Source: Brachionus plicatilis | Taxonomy: Eukaryota > Rotifera > Eurotatoria > Ploima > Brachionidae | DNA: 64,000 bases | Assembly: GCA_010279815.1 (NCBI GenBank) | Contig: QEOQ01000378.1 | Span: forward strand, 559,906-623,905 | Reading direction: 5' to 3' | Part shown: positions 24,285 to 33,357 of the stretch, piece by piece | Position numbering within the stretch: the first letter of the stretch is position 1 | How the letters are laid out: each line of letters starts with the position of its first letter | Notes under the pieces: generated by a model | The model's input: the letters and a program-made list of their open reading frames with translations, nothing else | Database searches by the model: none | Told to the model about the DNA's origin: nothing | Program-made: the position numbers and the translations under genes

Positions 24285-24787
24285 ATGGTGAGTATGAGAC
24301 GAGCGTGCATCATTTGTTCGTGCTTAAGAATGGAACATTCGGAGCTGGTGTCGACAGATATTGTCTTGGGAAATATTTTGAACAAATCAGACAGTTCAGA
24401 CACATTGTGCGACATATTTTCATTAAATCTCTTTACGTCACCGGGCGACATCGACTACATAAACTTGCTCAAATTCCCCGACACTGACCACACACAGAGT
24501 TCATCTAGAGTTAAAATAGCCAGCGAAATAGCAAACATTGTGTCCTATGAAACCCCCAGTCGCGAGTTCATTGAATCGACGTGTAAAAAGCGAAAGGCCT
24601 CCACGCCTCTGCCCAACCATATCAAGCGCATCCGTCCTAGGATGGAGGAGGAAATTCGAAAATTTTACCAATCAAATCGCTGCTTTACAGAATCAGATGC
24701 ATGTGAGAGAGGAGATTTTGCTGATTTTAAACATTAGGAATCGAGAGGAAGGATTGTTGAAGAATTCAGATGGAGAGCAAAATGGTT
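24285..24787 (+). pseudogene. Coiled-coil nuclear-type protein, one frameshift
   Basis: A protein-like plus frame from ATG 24285 (or the alternative ATG 24330, whose product starts M-E-H-S-E-L-V-S-T-D) includes a basic patch (C-K-K-R-K-A-S-T-P-L-P and H-I-K-R-I-R-P-R). Near 24665, in a TTTT run, the sensible frame shifts by one base into a helical coiled coil: N-Q-I-A-A-L-Q-N-Q-M-H-V-R-E-E-I-L-L-I-L-N, ending TAA at 24787. With one T fewer it would be a 166-aa (or 151-aa) protein. Basic-plus-coiled-coil order suggests a DNA- or partner-binding nuclear protein, but no family is recognised. GTGAGT right after the first ATG could instead be a donor, with an intron to 24328. Pseudogene or sequencing error. 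Confidence 0.5.
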
Positions 24788-24938
24788 AAGTGAACTGGAT
24801 ATTTAAGCTTAATGGCTGTTACCATTCTTGAAAGCAACACATGGTTAACAGCTGAAGAGACTTTTGAAGATGCAAAAAAATTGAAAGCAATTTATTTAAA
24901 TTTTTTAATCACTTTAAATTAAACTTTTACTTTTAAAA

Positions 24939-26063
24939 ATGAATACAAGTACTTCAAGCTTCAACAATCCACACAAAGGTATACGTTTTTTACCTAAATG
25001 GAGGCCTTCACTCAAAAGGCGGAGTGATTTTGGTATCGATTTTGGACAGAGACGCCGAGAAACGGCTCGAGCCTTGGAGGACGACGACTTGACACTCGTT
25101 AAGGCTCTCAATATTTCCCGCAACTGCGAGACCAACAACGACAGCGTCGATGGTCTGACGAAGCCAACCCCGAGAGAGCTTGAAGGGCACGGACAAGCCC
25201 TGTTCCGCACGGACCGCGGCCAACCGACGCGCAACGAGAAGCCCGACAAGAGCGCAGGAGGCAACCAGCGTCAGAGTGCACCATTCTCGGGAGCGCAGGA
25301 TAGCCAATGTCCGGACAAGTGCCAGAACTGCAACGGTTCTCCACACGCATTATGCATGTGCCCGGCTCGGGGTAAGCTTTGTGCGAATTGTGGAATCGAT
25401 AACCACTTTGCGGCAGCATGCCGCGCAGATCGTCAAGGCAAGCCGAAGGCCGGACAAGGCGGCGCGTCGAAGAATGGCACCGGGTACGGGTTGAGCGTCA
25501 GCAACGCTCCCCAGGGAGACAGCCGGTACGGACGCGGTCAGGGCCAGCGCGACAGCGTCATCCGCCAAATCGACGGCGATGTCCAGCATACGAGCGCACA
25601 CTCGGCAGGGTATGCGAGTCTGGACGCGCGTGTGGGTGCGCAAGCTCCGCAGTCACAGTCGGAGCACGAGGAGTTTGCCGAATTCCTCCGGTACAAGAAT
25701 GCCAGCAAGTACACGCTGATGAGCCTAGACGAAGACGCTAGCGGAGAGGCAGACCGAGTAGAGGTCGATCTTCGCGGTGGCAAAACCGAGTTTGTCATCG
25801 ACACGATCAGCCAGTATGCCTACGAGTGGCTGGAACGAGCGACGCCCTTGACACCGTTCACGACGCAGTACTTTGGGTACAAGTCGAGACTGCCGATCCC
25901 ATTCCGGGGTAAGTTCGAAGCGGACGTGTCGTTCCGTGGGACGTGGGCAAGAGCCACATTCGTCGTTGTTGAGGGCGAGGCTGAGAACCTGCTCAGCAAG
26001 CGCACTTGTGTCGATCTGGGAGTGGTAAGCATCGCCAAGCCGATCGCCTCTCTCAGCTGTTGA
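24939..26063 (+). pseudogene. Gag C-terminus and protease of the GC-rich Gypsy copy
   Basis: 374-codon frame. The first ~35 residues lie in AT-rich flank and are probably read-through. Element homology starts around L-T-L-V-K-A-L-N-I-S-R-N-C-E, a capsid C-terminal signature. Knuckle-type cysteines follow (C-Q-N-C-N-G-S-P-H-A-L-C, then C-P-A-R-G-K-L-C-A-N-C-G and F-A-A-A-C). The protease reads F-V-I-D-T-I-S-Q: the catalytic Asp is present but the usual Gly of D-T/S-G is Ile, so activity is doubtful. E-N-L-L-S-K-R-T-C-V-D-L-G-V-V matches the protease C-terminus. Ends in a stop ahead of the RT region in the same frame. Confidence 0.75.
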
Positions 26064-27690
26064 CGGTACCGGGAGGCCGAATCCTCCACCCTCGAGCAGC
26101 ACACCGCGAAATGACTCGTAGCCAGATTCCCTGAACTTTTCAGGGGAAAGCTGGGCTGCGCGAAAGACATCAGCGTCAAGCTGGATGTCGACCCAAACAT
26201 CCGCCCAATGAGACAGCCGAAACGCCCGGTTGCGTTCCACCTGCGCGAGGCAGTAGGAAGAGAGCTCGACAAGCAGGTCGAGCAGGGCATTCCCGAGCCC
26301 GTCGACAGCAGCAGCGGACCGACCCCATGGGTCTCAAACCTAGTTGTGGTGCTCAAGGACAAGACGGCTCACGCCAACTGGAAGAACAAGCGTACGGAGT
26401 ACACGTTGGAGATTCGGCTCACGTGTGACTCCAAGGCGCTCAACAAAGCGATCCGACGGACCCGATTTCCGGGTAAAACGATTGAGGACTCATCACGCAG
26501 GTCAACGGCGCCACGGTCTTCTCGAAGATAGACCTCATCAAGGCGTTTCATCAGTTCGCGTTGGACCAGGAGAGTCGGAACTACACGACCATCACAACGC
26601 ATCGAGGGCTGTATCGTAACAAGCGCCTGCAGATGGGTATTTCGTGCGCGTCCGAGGTTTTCATAGAGGGCCTTCGCAACATCCTGCTCGGATGCGAAGG
26701 TCAGTTGAACATGACCGACGACATTCTGGTCTATGGGAAGGACCAAGCCGAGCACGACCGGAACCTCATGCGAGTGCTCAGGCGGCTTCAGGAAGCTGGA
26801 CTCACGGCCCATCCTGGTAAGTGCAAGTTTTTCAAGTCAGAGCTCACGTTCTTTGGCCTTCGCTTCTCGAGCAAAGGCATAGCTCCGACCGAGGACCGAT
26901 GCCACGCGCTTCGCGAAGCCAGAGCACCTGAGCCTGCGGAGCTTCTTGGGCGAGGTGCAGTTCAGCGCCAGATTCATTCCGGATCTGAACACCGTCACCG
27001 ACCCCCTGTGGCAGCTCACCAAGAAGGGCGCAGCGTGGAGGTGGACAGCTGTCGAGCAGCTGGCTTTCGAGAGGCTCAAGGCCTCGATTAGCTCGAAGTG
27101 CATGGCTTACTTCGACATCTTTCGGCGTACCGACACGTTGCGAAAGAGATCAACGCCACGATGAGCGCCATCCTCCTCCGAGATCAGCGCATCGTCGTGC
27201 CCGCAGCACTGCGAGACCGAGTCGCAGACCTGGCACACACCGGACACCAGGGCATCGAGAAGACGAAGGCTCTTATCCGAGCACGCGTCTGGTTTAGCTC
27301 ATGCTCAGCTCATGATGGGCTACAGCCGGACGTCAGGCATCCCGCAGCTCAGCGCTCCCGCCTGCGATCAGAGCGGCAACAAGGCCGCGCATCGTTTCGC
27401 GCAGGAGAACGATCGCAAGGCCAAGGAGGTAATGACGCGCGAGTACAATGCTCGCATGCGTGTGCAGCAGTCCGAGTTGAAGGTGGGCGATCTTGTACTC
27501 CTGAAGCTTCAGCGAGTATGCAAGACGACGCCTGAGTGGGACCCGGAGCCTTACGTCATCACGGAGCGGAAAGGCAGCATGGTGAGTGTGTACCGGCACG
27601 ACCACATCTTGACAACACGCAACGTGTCGTTCTTCAAGTTGTTCCGGAGCAGCAACAACGACGACCAAGAACTCGCCAGCCAGCCTTCAA
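25045..27690 (+). mobile_element. GC-rich, internally deleted Ty3/Gypsy copy
   Basis: A block far richer in G+C than anything around it, with abrupt edges near 25045 and 27690. In order it encodes a gag C-terminus with zinc knuckles, protease, reverse transcriptase, a trace of the RT-RNase H connection, an integrase zinc-binding fragment and an integrase C-terminal region. RNase H and the integrase catalytic core are deleted and the frame changes several times. The capsid start is missing, no LTRs are visible, and the block ends in an A-rich tract (AAAAATAAAAAAAAAAATAA). The composition suggests a recent arrival or a different origin; see findings. Confidence 0.85.
26075..26940 (+). pseudogene. 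Reverse transcriptase of the GC-rich Gypsy copy
   Basis: RT signatures run in order across a frameshift near 26490: P-I/P-E-P-V-D-S-S-S-G-P-T-P-W-V-S-N-L-V-V-V, then C-D-S-K-A-L-N-K-A-I, F-S-K-I-D-L-I-K-A-F-H-Q, R-L-Q-M-G-I-S-C-A-S-E and the active-site M-T-D-D-I-L-V-Y-G. The fingers and palm are recognisable, and the two catalytic aspartates of the xxDD box survive. The frame moves again near 26930, so no intact polymerase can be made. Confidence 0.8.
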
Positions 27691-27722
27691 AAATAAAAAA
27701 AAAAATAATTTCATTTGTTTAA
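26946..27722 (+). pseudogene. RT tail plus integrase ends, core deleted
   Basis: F-S-A-R-F-I-P-D-L-N-T-V-T-D-P-L-W-Q-L-T is the RT-RNase H connection. It breaks off after Y-F-D-I-F-R-R-T-D, and the next homologous stretch is an integrase zinc-binding piece (R-V-A-D-L-A-H-T-G-H-Q-G-I-E-K-T-K). RNase H is therefore gone. A further jump leads to A-A-H-R-F-A-Q-E-N-D and the integrase C-terminal region (L-K-V-G-D-L-V-L-L-K, Y-V-I-T-E-R-K-G-S-M-V). The D,D-E catalytic core is absent. The last residues run into the A-rich tract. Confidence 0.7.
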
Positions 27723-28209
27723 TCTTTTATTTCAATGAATTTTTTTTTTTTGAAAATTTCTCAAGCTTTAAATGTAAGTGTTGTATTAAAAAAAATTCAA
27801 AATTTTACAAAAATTAACCTTAGCATTAGTTTAATTTCAAATTTTTTATTTCAAAATAGTATTTAATTTTGTTCAATTAAAATTGTTTTCAATAAGAAAT
27901 ATATGTTAATCAAAAATTTTCATAATTGATTTTTTTTATTCTGAAAGTTGTAGATTTTTTAAAATATTTTAATCTGTTTTATGGTATAAAAAATTTTATT
28001 CATTAGAAAATTTATTTTTTTAAAATAATTAAGAAACTAATTTAAAAAATCAATTCTAAAAAATTCAGTTAATTTTATTTCATGGGAACTCATCACGACG
28101 ATATTTCTAATTATTGAATGATTTAAAAATTTTATGGCTTTATAGTTTTATTAAACTTACACAACAACACTTAAACTTACTTTAAATTAATTTTATTATT
28201 AAAAAAATC
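27723..28209. other. Gene-free AT-rich interval
   Basis: Return to very AT-rich sequence; no gene or repeat recognised. Confidence 0.6.
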
Positions 28210-29113
28210 ATGATGATTTGCACTTTCATTAAATTTTGTCTCAATTTAAGGCTTCTTTTGAAAACTTCGATTAAATTATTTTTTTAATAAATTATTCATT
28301 GCAAATTTATTCGGATGCTTTATAATTTATTTTAATTACATCATGTTTGACTCTTTCAGCATTAATGATCCAAATTGGAGGATTCAATCATCAGTTTATT
28401 TATTTTACTATCTCATCGAATCAAAAAGTTATCAACTTTCCGCACTTCTGGTCTTCATTTTGGTCAACATTTGGTCATTTAGACTCACTTTTAATTTATA
28501 CTCAACTGCTGTCCACGGAATTAAAGTCGAAGATTGGAGATTTTCTAATTTGCATTAAAAATGGAAACCGAAAGTTGTTTATTTTGTTTTTGGTTTTTTT
28601 GGAATTCTTTTTATGCCATTTGTTCTAACATATTTTGGATGCGTTCCCCTATATTATATTTTCAGGTCAAAATAAATTTTTGGTATTGGTCAGACTTTGG
28701 GTCTTCTAGTGATGGCTCCTGGTGTTTTGATAGAAGCAATTTCAGACTATCAGTTATCAAATGAATTCGAAATGGCCAAAAAAGAAAAAAGGATTCGATT
28801 TATGAAAGGAGGTTTGTGGTCGCAAGCCAGGCACCCAAATTACTTTGGTGAGATTCTGTTTTGGTTCGGTTTATTTGTGACAATTGACTACCTTAGATTG
28901 GCAAGCTTTTTGTTTGGACCAGTCGGAATTTTTCTAATGATTTATTTTATATCAATGCCATTAATGGAAGAACGGCAATTACACAACAAGCCGGATCTAT
29001 ACAAAAAGTATATGAACGATGTGCCTTCAAAATTTTGCCAATTAATTTTTTGTTTTCTAAATCAAATAAGAATAAAAAACAGTAATATTATTATATTAAA
29101 AAATTCAAAATAA
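28210..29113 (+). pseudogene. DUF1295/steroid 5-alpha-reductase-like gene, broken
   Basis: A membrane reductase-like protein of the DUF1295 group. One plus frame (28343-29113) carries the family landmarks in order: D-P-N-W near the start, R-L-T-F-N and K-V-E-D-W-R-F, then E-A-I-S-D-Y-Q-L, G-L-W-S-Q-A-R-H-P-N-Y-F-G-E, M-E-E-R and Y-K-K-Y, with several hydrophobic helices. The frame is interrupted by two TAA codons (28556-28558 and 28673-28675). A plausible N-terminus from ATG 28210 joins only if one T is removed from the T7 run near 28288. No splice sites fit the stops. Family members reduce lipid or sterol double bonds in ER membranes. Either a young pseudogene or a poorly assembled real gene; sequence between the lesions is well conserved. 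Confidence 0.7.
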
Positions 29114-29386
29114 AAAACAATTATAATTTTGGACATTTTCATTGATAAGTTTTTTTATTGCTAAAAAAAGATTTATATTAAAACAAAAGTCTTCAATGAG
29201 ATATATAAATGAGAATCAATTAGGAAACAAAAAAAATGTTCGTGTAAGCAATTTTAAGGACTGACATCAAGATAATATGGAACTTGTTAGGAATAGTGGT
29301 AAAAAGTGAGCAGTCTGAAATATGGTTAGTCTGTCTCCATTCAAAAACGGAAAAAAAAATCTGCCATGATGAGAAAAATTAAAATA

Positions 29387-30224
29387 CAGTCAAAACTCTT
29401 TAATCCGAAGTTCGATATCCCGAAGAATTCGCAAATCCGAAGAAAAATTAGGAAATAAAAGCTGTTACATGTAAAATACATGTTATTTTCACTCTTTAAT
29501 CCGAAGATTCGAAATTCTCTAATCCGAAGAGAATTTAGAAAAAATGTTGAGTTGAAACTGCTAAAATTTATATAATTTTATTGTTTCAGTGTTATAAAAT
29601 CATTTCGAAAATTACCAAGGTTATTTTCAATTATAAAAAAAGTAAAAAAACAAGTGTTTATTTAAAAAGTCAAAAGTTCAGAAAAAAAATGTCACCTACT
29701 CCGCCAAAGAAAAGAGTTGAATTAGATTATGATCAAAAAAGAGAATTGATATTGTTGAGTTGGTTCGGAAAGAAGAGTCTGGTATGGAAAAAGAAAGTTT
29801 AGATAAAGAAGAAAGTGACGTATTGATTGTCGAAAAAAATGTTTCTTATTCTGATTTAGTCGAGTCTTTGGATAATTTAATTAAATATAATGAACAAAAA
29901 AAATGTTTTACCGAAGATGAATTTATTCATTTTATGCAATTGACTAATAAATTGAGATTTTGTAAGTTGGACAAAAAACAGACTAGCTTGGATACTTTTG
30001 TTAGAATATAATTTTATTAACCGTTAGAAATTTTAATTTAATTAATCAAAATTATAAACTTAATGTTATTTTTGTATTTTTTTTCGTATAAATAAAGTTT
30101 AAATTTTCTTAATCCGAAGTTTTTCTACTTTTTACCATTATTCGGATTACCGCATATCCGAAATTTCGCTATTCCGAAGAAAATTTCAGAAATATTTAAT
30201 GTTCGGATTATCGAGGGATGACTG
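29387..30224 (+). mobile_element. pogo/Tigger-type Tc1-mariner deletion derivative
   Basis: 838-bp element flanked by TA on both sides (29385-29386 and 30225-30226). Ends are CAGTCAAAACTC and inverted CAGTCATCCCTCG, followed by TTTAATCCGAAG/ATAATCCGAAC. AATCCGAA is repeated several times inside both ends. Inside, M-S-P-T-P-P-K-K-R-V-E-L-D-Y-D-Q-K-R-E is the start of a pogo-type helix-turn-helix. After a frame change near 29760 the protein is already at its C-terminus, ending K-K-Q-T-S-L-D-T-F. The middle, including the DDE catalytic domain, is deleted, so it is non-autonomous. Confidence 0.88.
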
Positions 30225-30239
30225 TAATGCAGTGTTAAT

Positions 30240-30470
30240 GTGATCAGGCTTGTTTTTAAGTCACAGTTTTAAGTCTAAGTCACAAAAATTTAAGTCAAAG
30301 TTATGACTTGCACAAAAATTTTTATCAATATCTGCTTCATTTGGACTAGTTGAAAGAATTTTTTATAATCTGGTTACATTAACAGACCACATAGGTCAAG
30401 ATTAACAGCCAGGAATTTGAACAAATTTAAACTTTCAAGCAACAAAAGGAAGTAACATTGGCATTTTGCA
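30240..30470 (+). mobile_element. hAT C-terminal (dimerisation) relic
   Basis: S-A-S-F-G-L-V-E-R-I-F-Y-N-L, then after a frameshift R-S-R-L-T-A-R-N-L-N-K, matches the hAT dimerisation domain. It is preceded by AAGTC/TAAGTC repeats like those inside the hAT-type MITEs of this window. Fragment only. Confidence 0.6.
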
Positions 30471-30629
30471 CCTCAATTGTCCGACACCACTGGGATTCGT
30501 TTTTTGTTGGGACAAAGATATTTTTTTCATTTAGAGGGAATAACTTTAGGAGGATTTAGAAAAAAAATATAAATAAATTTTAACAATAAAAAATAAGAAA
30601 TCATTTTACTTTTATTTAGAAAAAAAAAC

Positions 30630-31340
30630 TTAACAAACAGGAACTAAATTTTTTAGTCTTTTTATGTCATCAAGTAATTTAATTCTTTCTTTTTGAAGAT
30701 AGTCCACAATTCTAAGCTTACTTATTCTAAATAACTTAACTCGTTTAATTTCCTGCTCAAAACGCTCTTCTTCTTTGCCAAGAATTTCCAAATTTCGTCT
30801 GTAGCTTTCTTTTTTGGTATCAAAATCTTTCTCATTGATCCGCACGCTAGGTAAAACATATTGACGATACTCGTCAACCTCTGATGTGTCAAGTCTAATT
30901 TCAAAAGGTAACTTCCTTTTTCTTTGAACATTAGTCAGTGGAGTTCGATTGATATCAGGCTCTGTATCGCTGTCCTGAGTAACTGAGCTTTCATCAATTA
31001 ACTGAGACCTGATTTCTGGCACTTGTTTTTTACGCGGAACTCCTTCTCTAGCCTCATCAAGCATTTCATATCCATCTGAACCACTATTGTACTGATTTGA
31101 GCTATCCAGTGTGTCCAAAGATTGGTAAATATCATCTGTTTCGTCCGGATGACTGAGTTCATGATTATTTGTTTGAGTTGCTTGGTCCTTTTTGAGCCTA
31201 GCAGATATATTTTTTTCTCTTCCACCAAATGGAAGCTGACCGTCTAAACTGGGCGTTGTTTGCGTATGGACTGAATGGAGTACACGGGCCAGGTGTGGAT
31301 GTGGAGCCAATTCTCTTCTAGTTATTCTAAATTTTGACAT
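30630..31340 (-). CDS. Disordered coiled-coil protein with two TQT motifs
   Basis: 236 aa, single exon, ATG to TAA. The N-terminal two thirds are low-complexity and charged; residues about 172-232 form a strongly predicted coiled coil (R-R-N-L-E-I-L-G-K-E-E-E-R-F, L-D-D-I-K-R-L-K-N-L-V). Two T-Q-T motifs at 26-28 and 55-57 (H-T-Q-T-T-P-S-L; Q-A-T-Q-T) match the anchor recognised by dynein light chain LC8. The segment T-Q-T-T-P-S-L-x-x-x-x-P-F is shared with the divergent neighbour at 33358. A basic R-K-R-K-L patch (140-144) may be nuclear-localising. Family unknown. LC8 binding is inference from the motif plus the disordered/coiled-coil architecture typical of LC8 partners. Confidence 0.75.
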   Translation of the reverse strand: MSKFRITRRELAPHPHLARVLHSVHTQTTPSLDGQLPFGGREKNISARLKKDQATQTNNHELSHPDETDDIYQSLDTLDSSNQYNSGSDGYEMLDEAREGVPRKKQVPEIRSQLIDESSVTQDSDTEPDINRTPLTNVQRKRKLPFEIRLDTSEVDEYRQYVLPSVRINEKDFDTKKESYRRNLEILGKEEERFEQEIKRVKLFRISKLRIVDYLQKERIKLLDDIKRLKNLVPVC

Positions 31341-33357
31341 GTTAAATAAATAAAAAATTTTTAATTTTTAATAAATTTTCTTTTTATATATATTTAATTT
31401 TTTATCTAATTGCTTGGCAATTTTTTAAAATTTCCATAACCAGAGTTTATTTTTTTATTTAAACAAAATTATTTTTTTTTATATTTTAAAATTAAAATTT
31501 TTGTGAAAAATTTAATTAAAAACTGATTAGATTTTGATTTATTTATTACGTTGTCATTAAAGGCCAAATAACCTCTCTTTTTTTGTTCATTATAAAAAAT
31601 ATTGAAAATTTATTTTAAAATTTTTTTTAAAATTGTTAAGTCTTTCAGAATTCAGAAAAAAATTAGTTAAAATTTTTAGCATCTGCTATGTGAATTCAAA
31701 ATGCCGACATTAAAACTTAAATTTGATTATTTTAATGTTTCTTTTCTTTAATCTCTTTTAATTTTTTAGAAATTATGTAATTTTTCCGGCTAGAAATGGT
31801 CTTAAGTTTCATATTGTGAAATGGTCTTATTCATATTAATGCATCAAAAATTATAATACTTTTAGCAACTTTTGCCCTGTTTGAGATTTTTAATTTTTCC
31901 GACCCTGTTCCTTTTAGAACTTTTTTCTTTTTGTACTTTTTGGAATTTTTAAATTTTGATCTTTTTTATTTTAGACTACTATTAAAACAAGTGATTATAA
32001 AAAAAGGGCTCTATGTTTAGTTGAAAATTTTACTTAGGTCATGCTCGAGAACTTTTTATTTTTAAAATAAAATTTTTTGAAAAAAAAGTTGTAAAAGAAA
32101 TAAATAATACAAAAAAGTTAAATTTTTAAATGAAGGATTAAAAAAAATATCAAATACAGAAAAGTTTTTTTTTTCGTTGTCAGAATAATACCAATGGTTG
32201 AATAATTTTTAAAAGATATTGGAATCTTATGGTGGTTTAAAATCTGTTGTTTTTTATCAAATCTTTTAAATAAGTTTGTAGAAATACAAAATTAAAATAA
32301 AAAAAGCCAAAATACATAAAGTACAAATTATCTCTAGATATTTTATACAATTTTTAGAGTAAATTACCATTTTGAAGTGTATTTTTTATCATAAAGAAAG
32401 TCTCCATTTGAAAACTTAAAATTTTAAAAAAATCTAATTTTAATTTAAGAACGTTTGGGCTTGTATTTTTGGCGAGAAAAAAAAATCCGGTCTGTATTAA
32501 AGAAATGTCATGTCCGTGTTTTAGCAGTTGTCAGAAAAGGGTCCGGGGTCTTGCTCAAAACAATAAAAACATTTGAAGTTTTAAAATGCAATTTCTTGAA
32601 TTTGAGTTACACAAAAAAATGAAAAATTTACACAATCGTCTGCATTTTTTAAAGAAAATTGCAGAGTATTTGCATAAACTTATCTTGGTTAATAAATAAA
32701 TTTTTTCAGAATAATAATGGTTTTTTTTTATTCTAAAATTCACAGTGTCAAAAATTTTTTGGGGTAAGGAATTTTTTATTATGTGCTGATAAGAAAGTGT
32801 TTGTGATGAGTTTTGTTTTTTTTGATTAGAAAATAAATTTTTCGAAGGAAAATTTTTTGACTTTTTTGAAATAAATAAATTTTAAAAAATATAAAATATA
32901 AAATAGCAGGGTATTTGCAGAGACTATTATTTCTGAATACAATATATGTATAGTAAAATTCGCACAGCCATGGCAAGATTTTTGTTCTAAAATTTCCATC
33001 TTTTTAATTTTAACTTTAATCACAAAACAAACAAAAATTGATTTATTTAATTGAAAAAATTAATTTTCAAAAATATTTTTTATCAACACTAATGATTAAC
33101 AAAAGATCGTCAGAGAATAATTCGAAAAAAATTCATCCTATCTTTCAATTGATTAAATTTATAAAAATAACTTAAATCTAATTTTTAAAAATAAATTTTT
33201 ATTAAACAAAAAAATTCTTCGAAAATAATTTTGTATTTATTGCCTTAGAACCGGACTCTAAGCAACTTTTTTACTCAAAAAAATATTTAAGCTTTGAAAA
33301 CTAAATTTTAAATTTTTATTTTTTTATAAAAAATTTAAGTTAAATTTTAAGTTTATA
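31341..33357. promoter_or_regulatory. Shared intergenic region of two divergent genes
   Basis: About 2 kb of AT-rich sequence separating the head-to-head genes. It must contain both promoters, but no defined element stands out. No further gene seen. Confidence 0.35.

Noticed and set aside
25008..27103. Minus-strand frames in the GC-rich Gypsy block
   Set aside because: High GC lowers stop frequency on all strands; only the plus frames carry retroelement motifs.
28556..28675. Stop codon reassignment (TAA as sense) in the DUF1295 gene
   Set aside because: Other intact genes in the window end in TAA at sensible protein ends, so a variant code is not supported.
32555..33023. Several 62-65-codon minus frames between the divergent genes
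   Set aside because: Dominated by F, I, K, L, N, Y; no domain or splice context.
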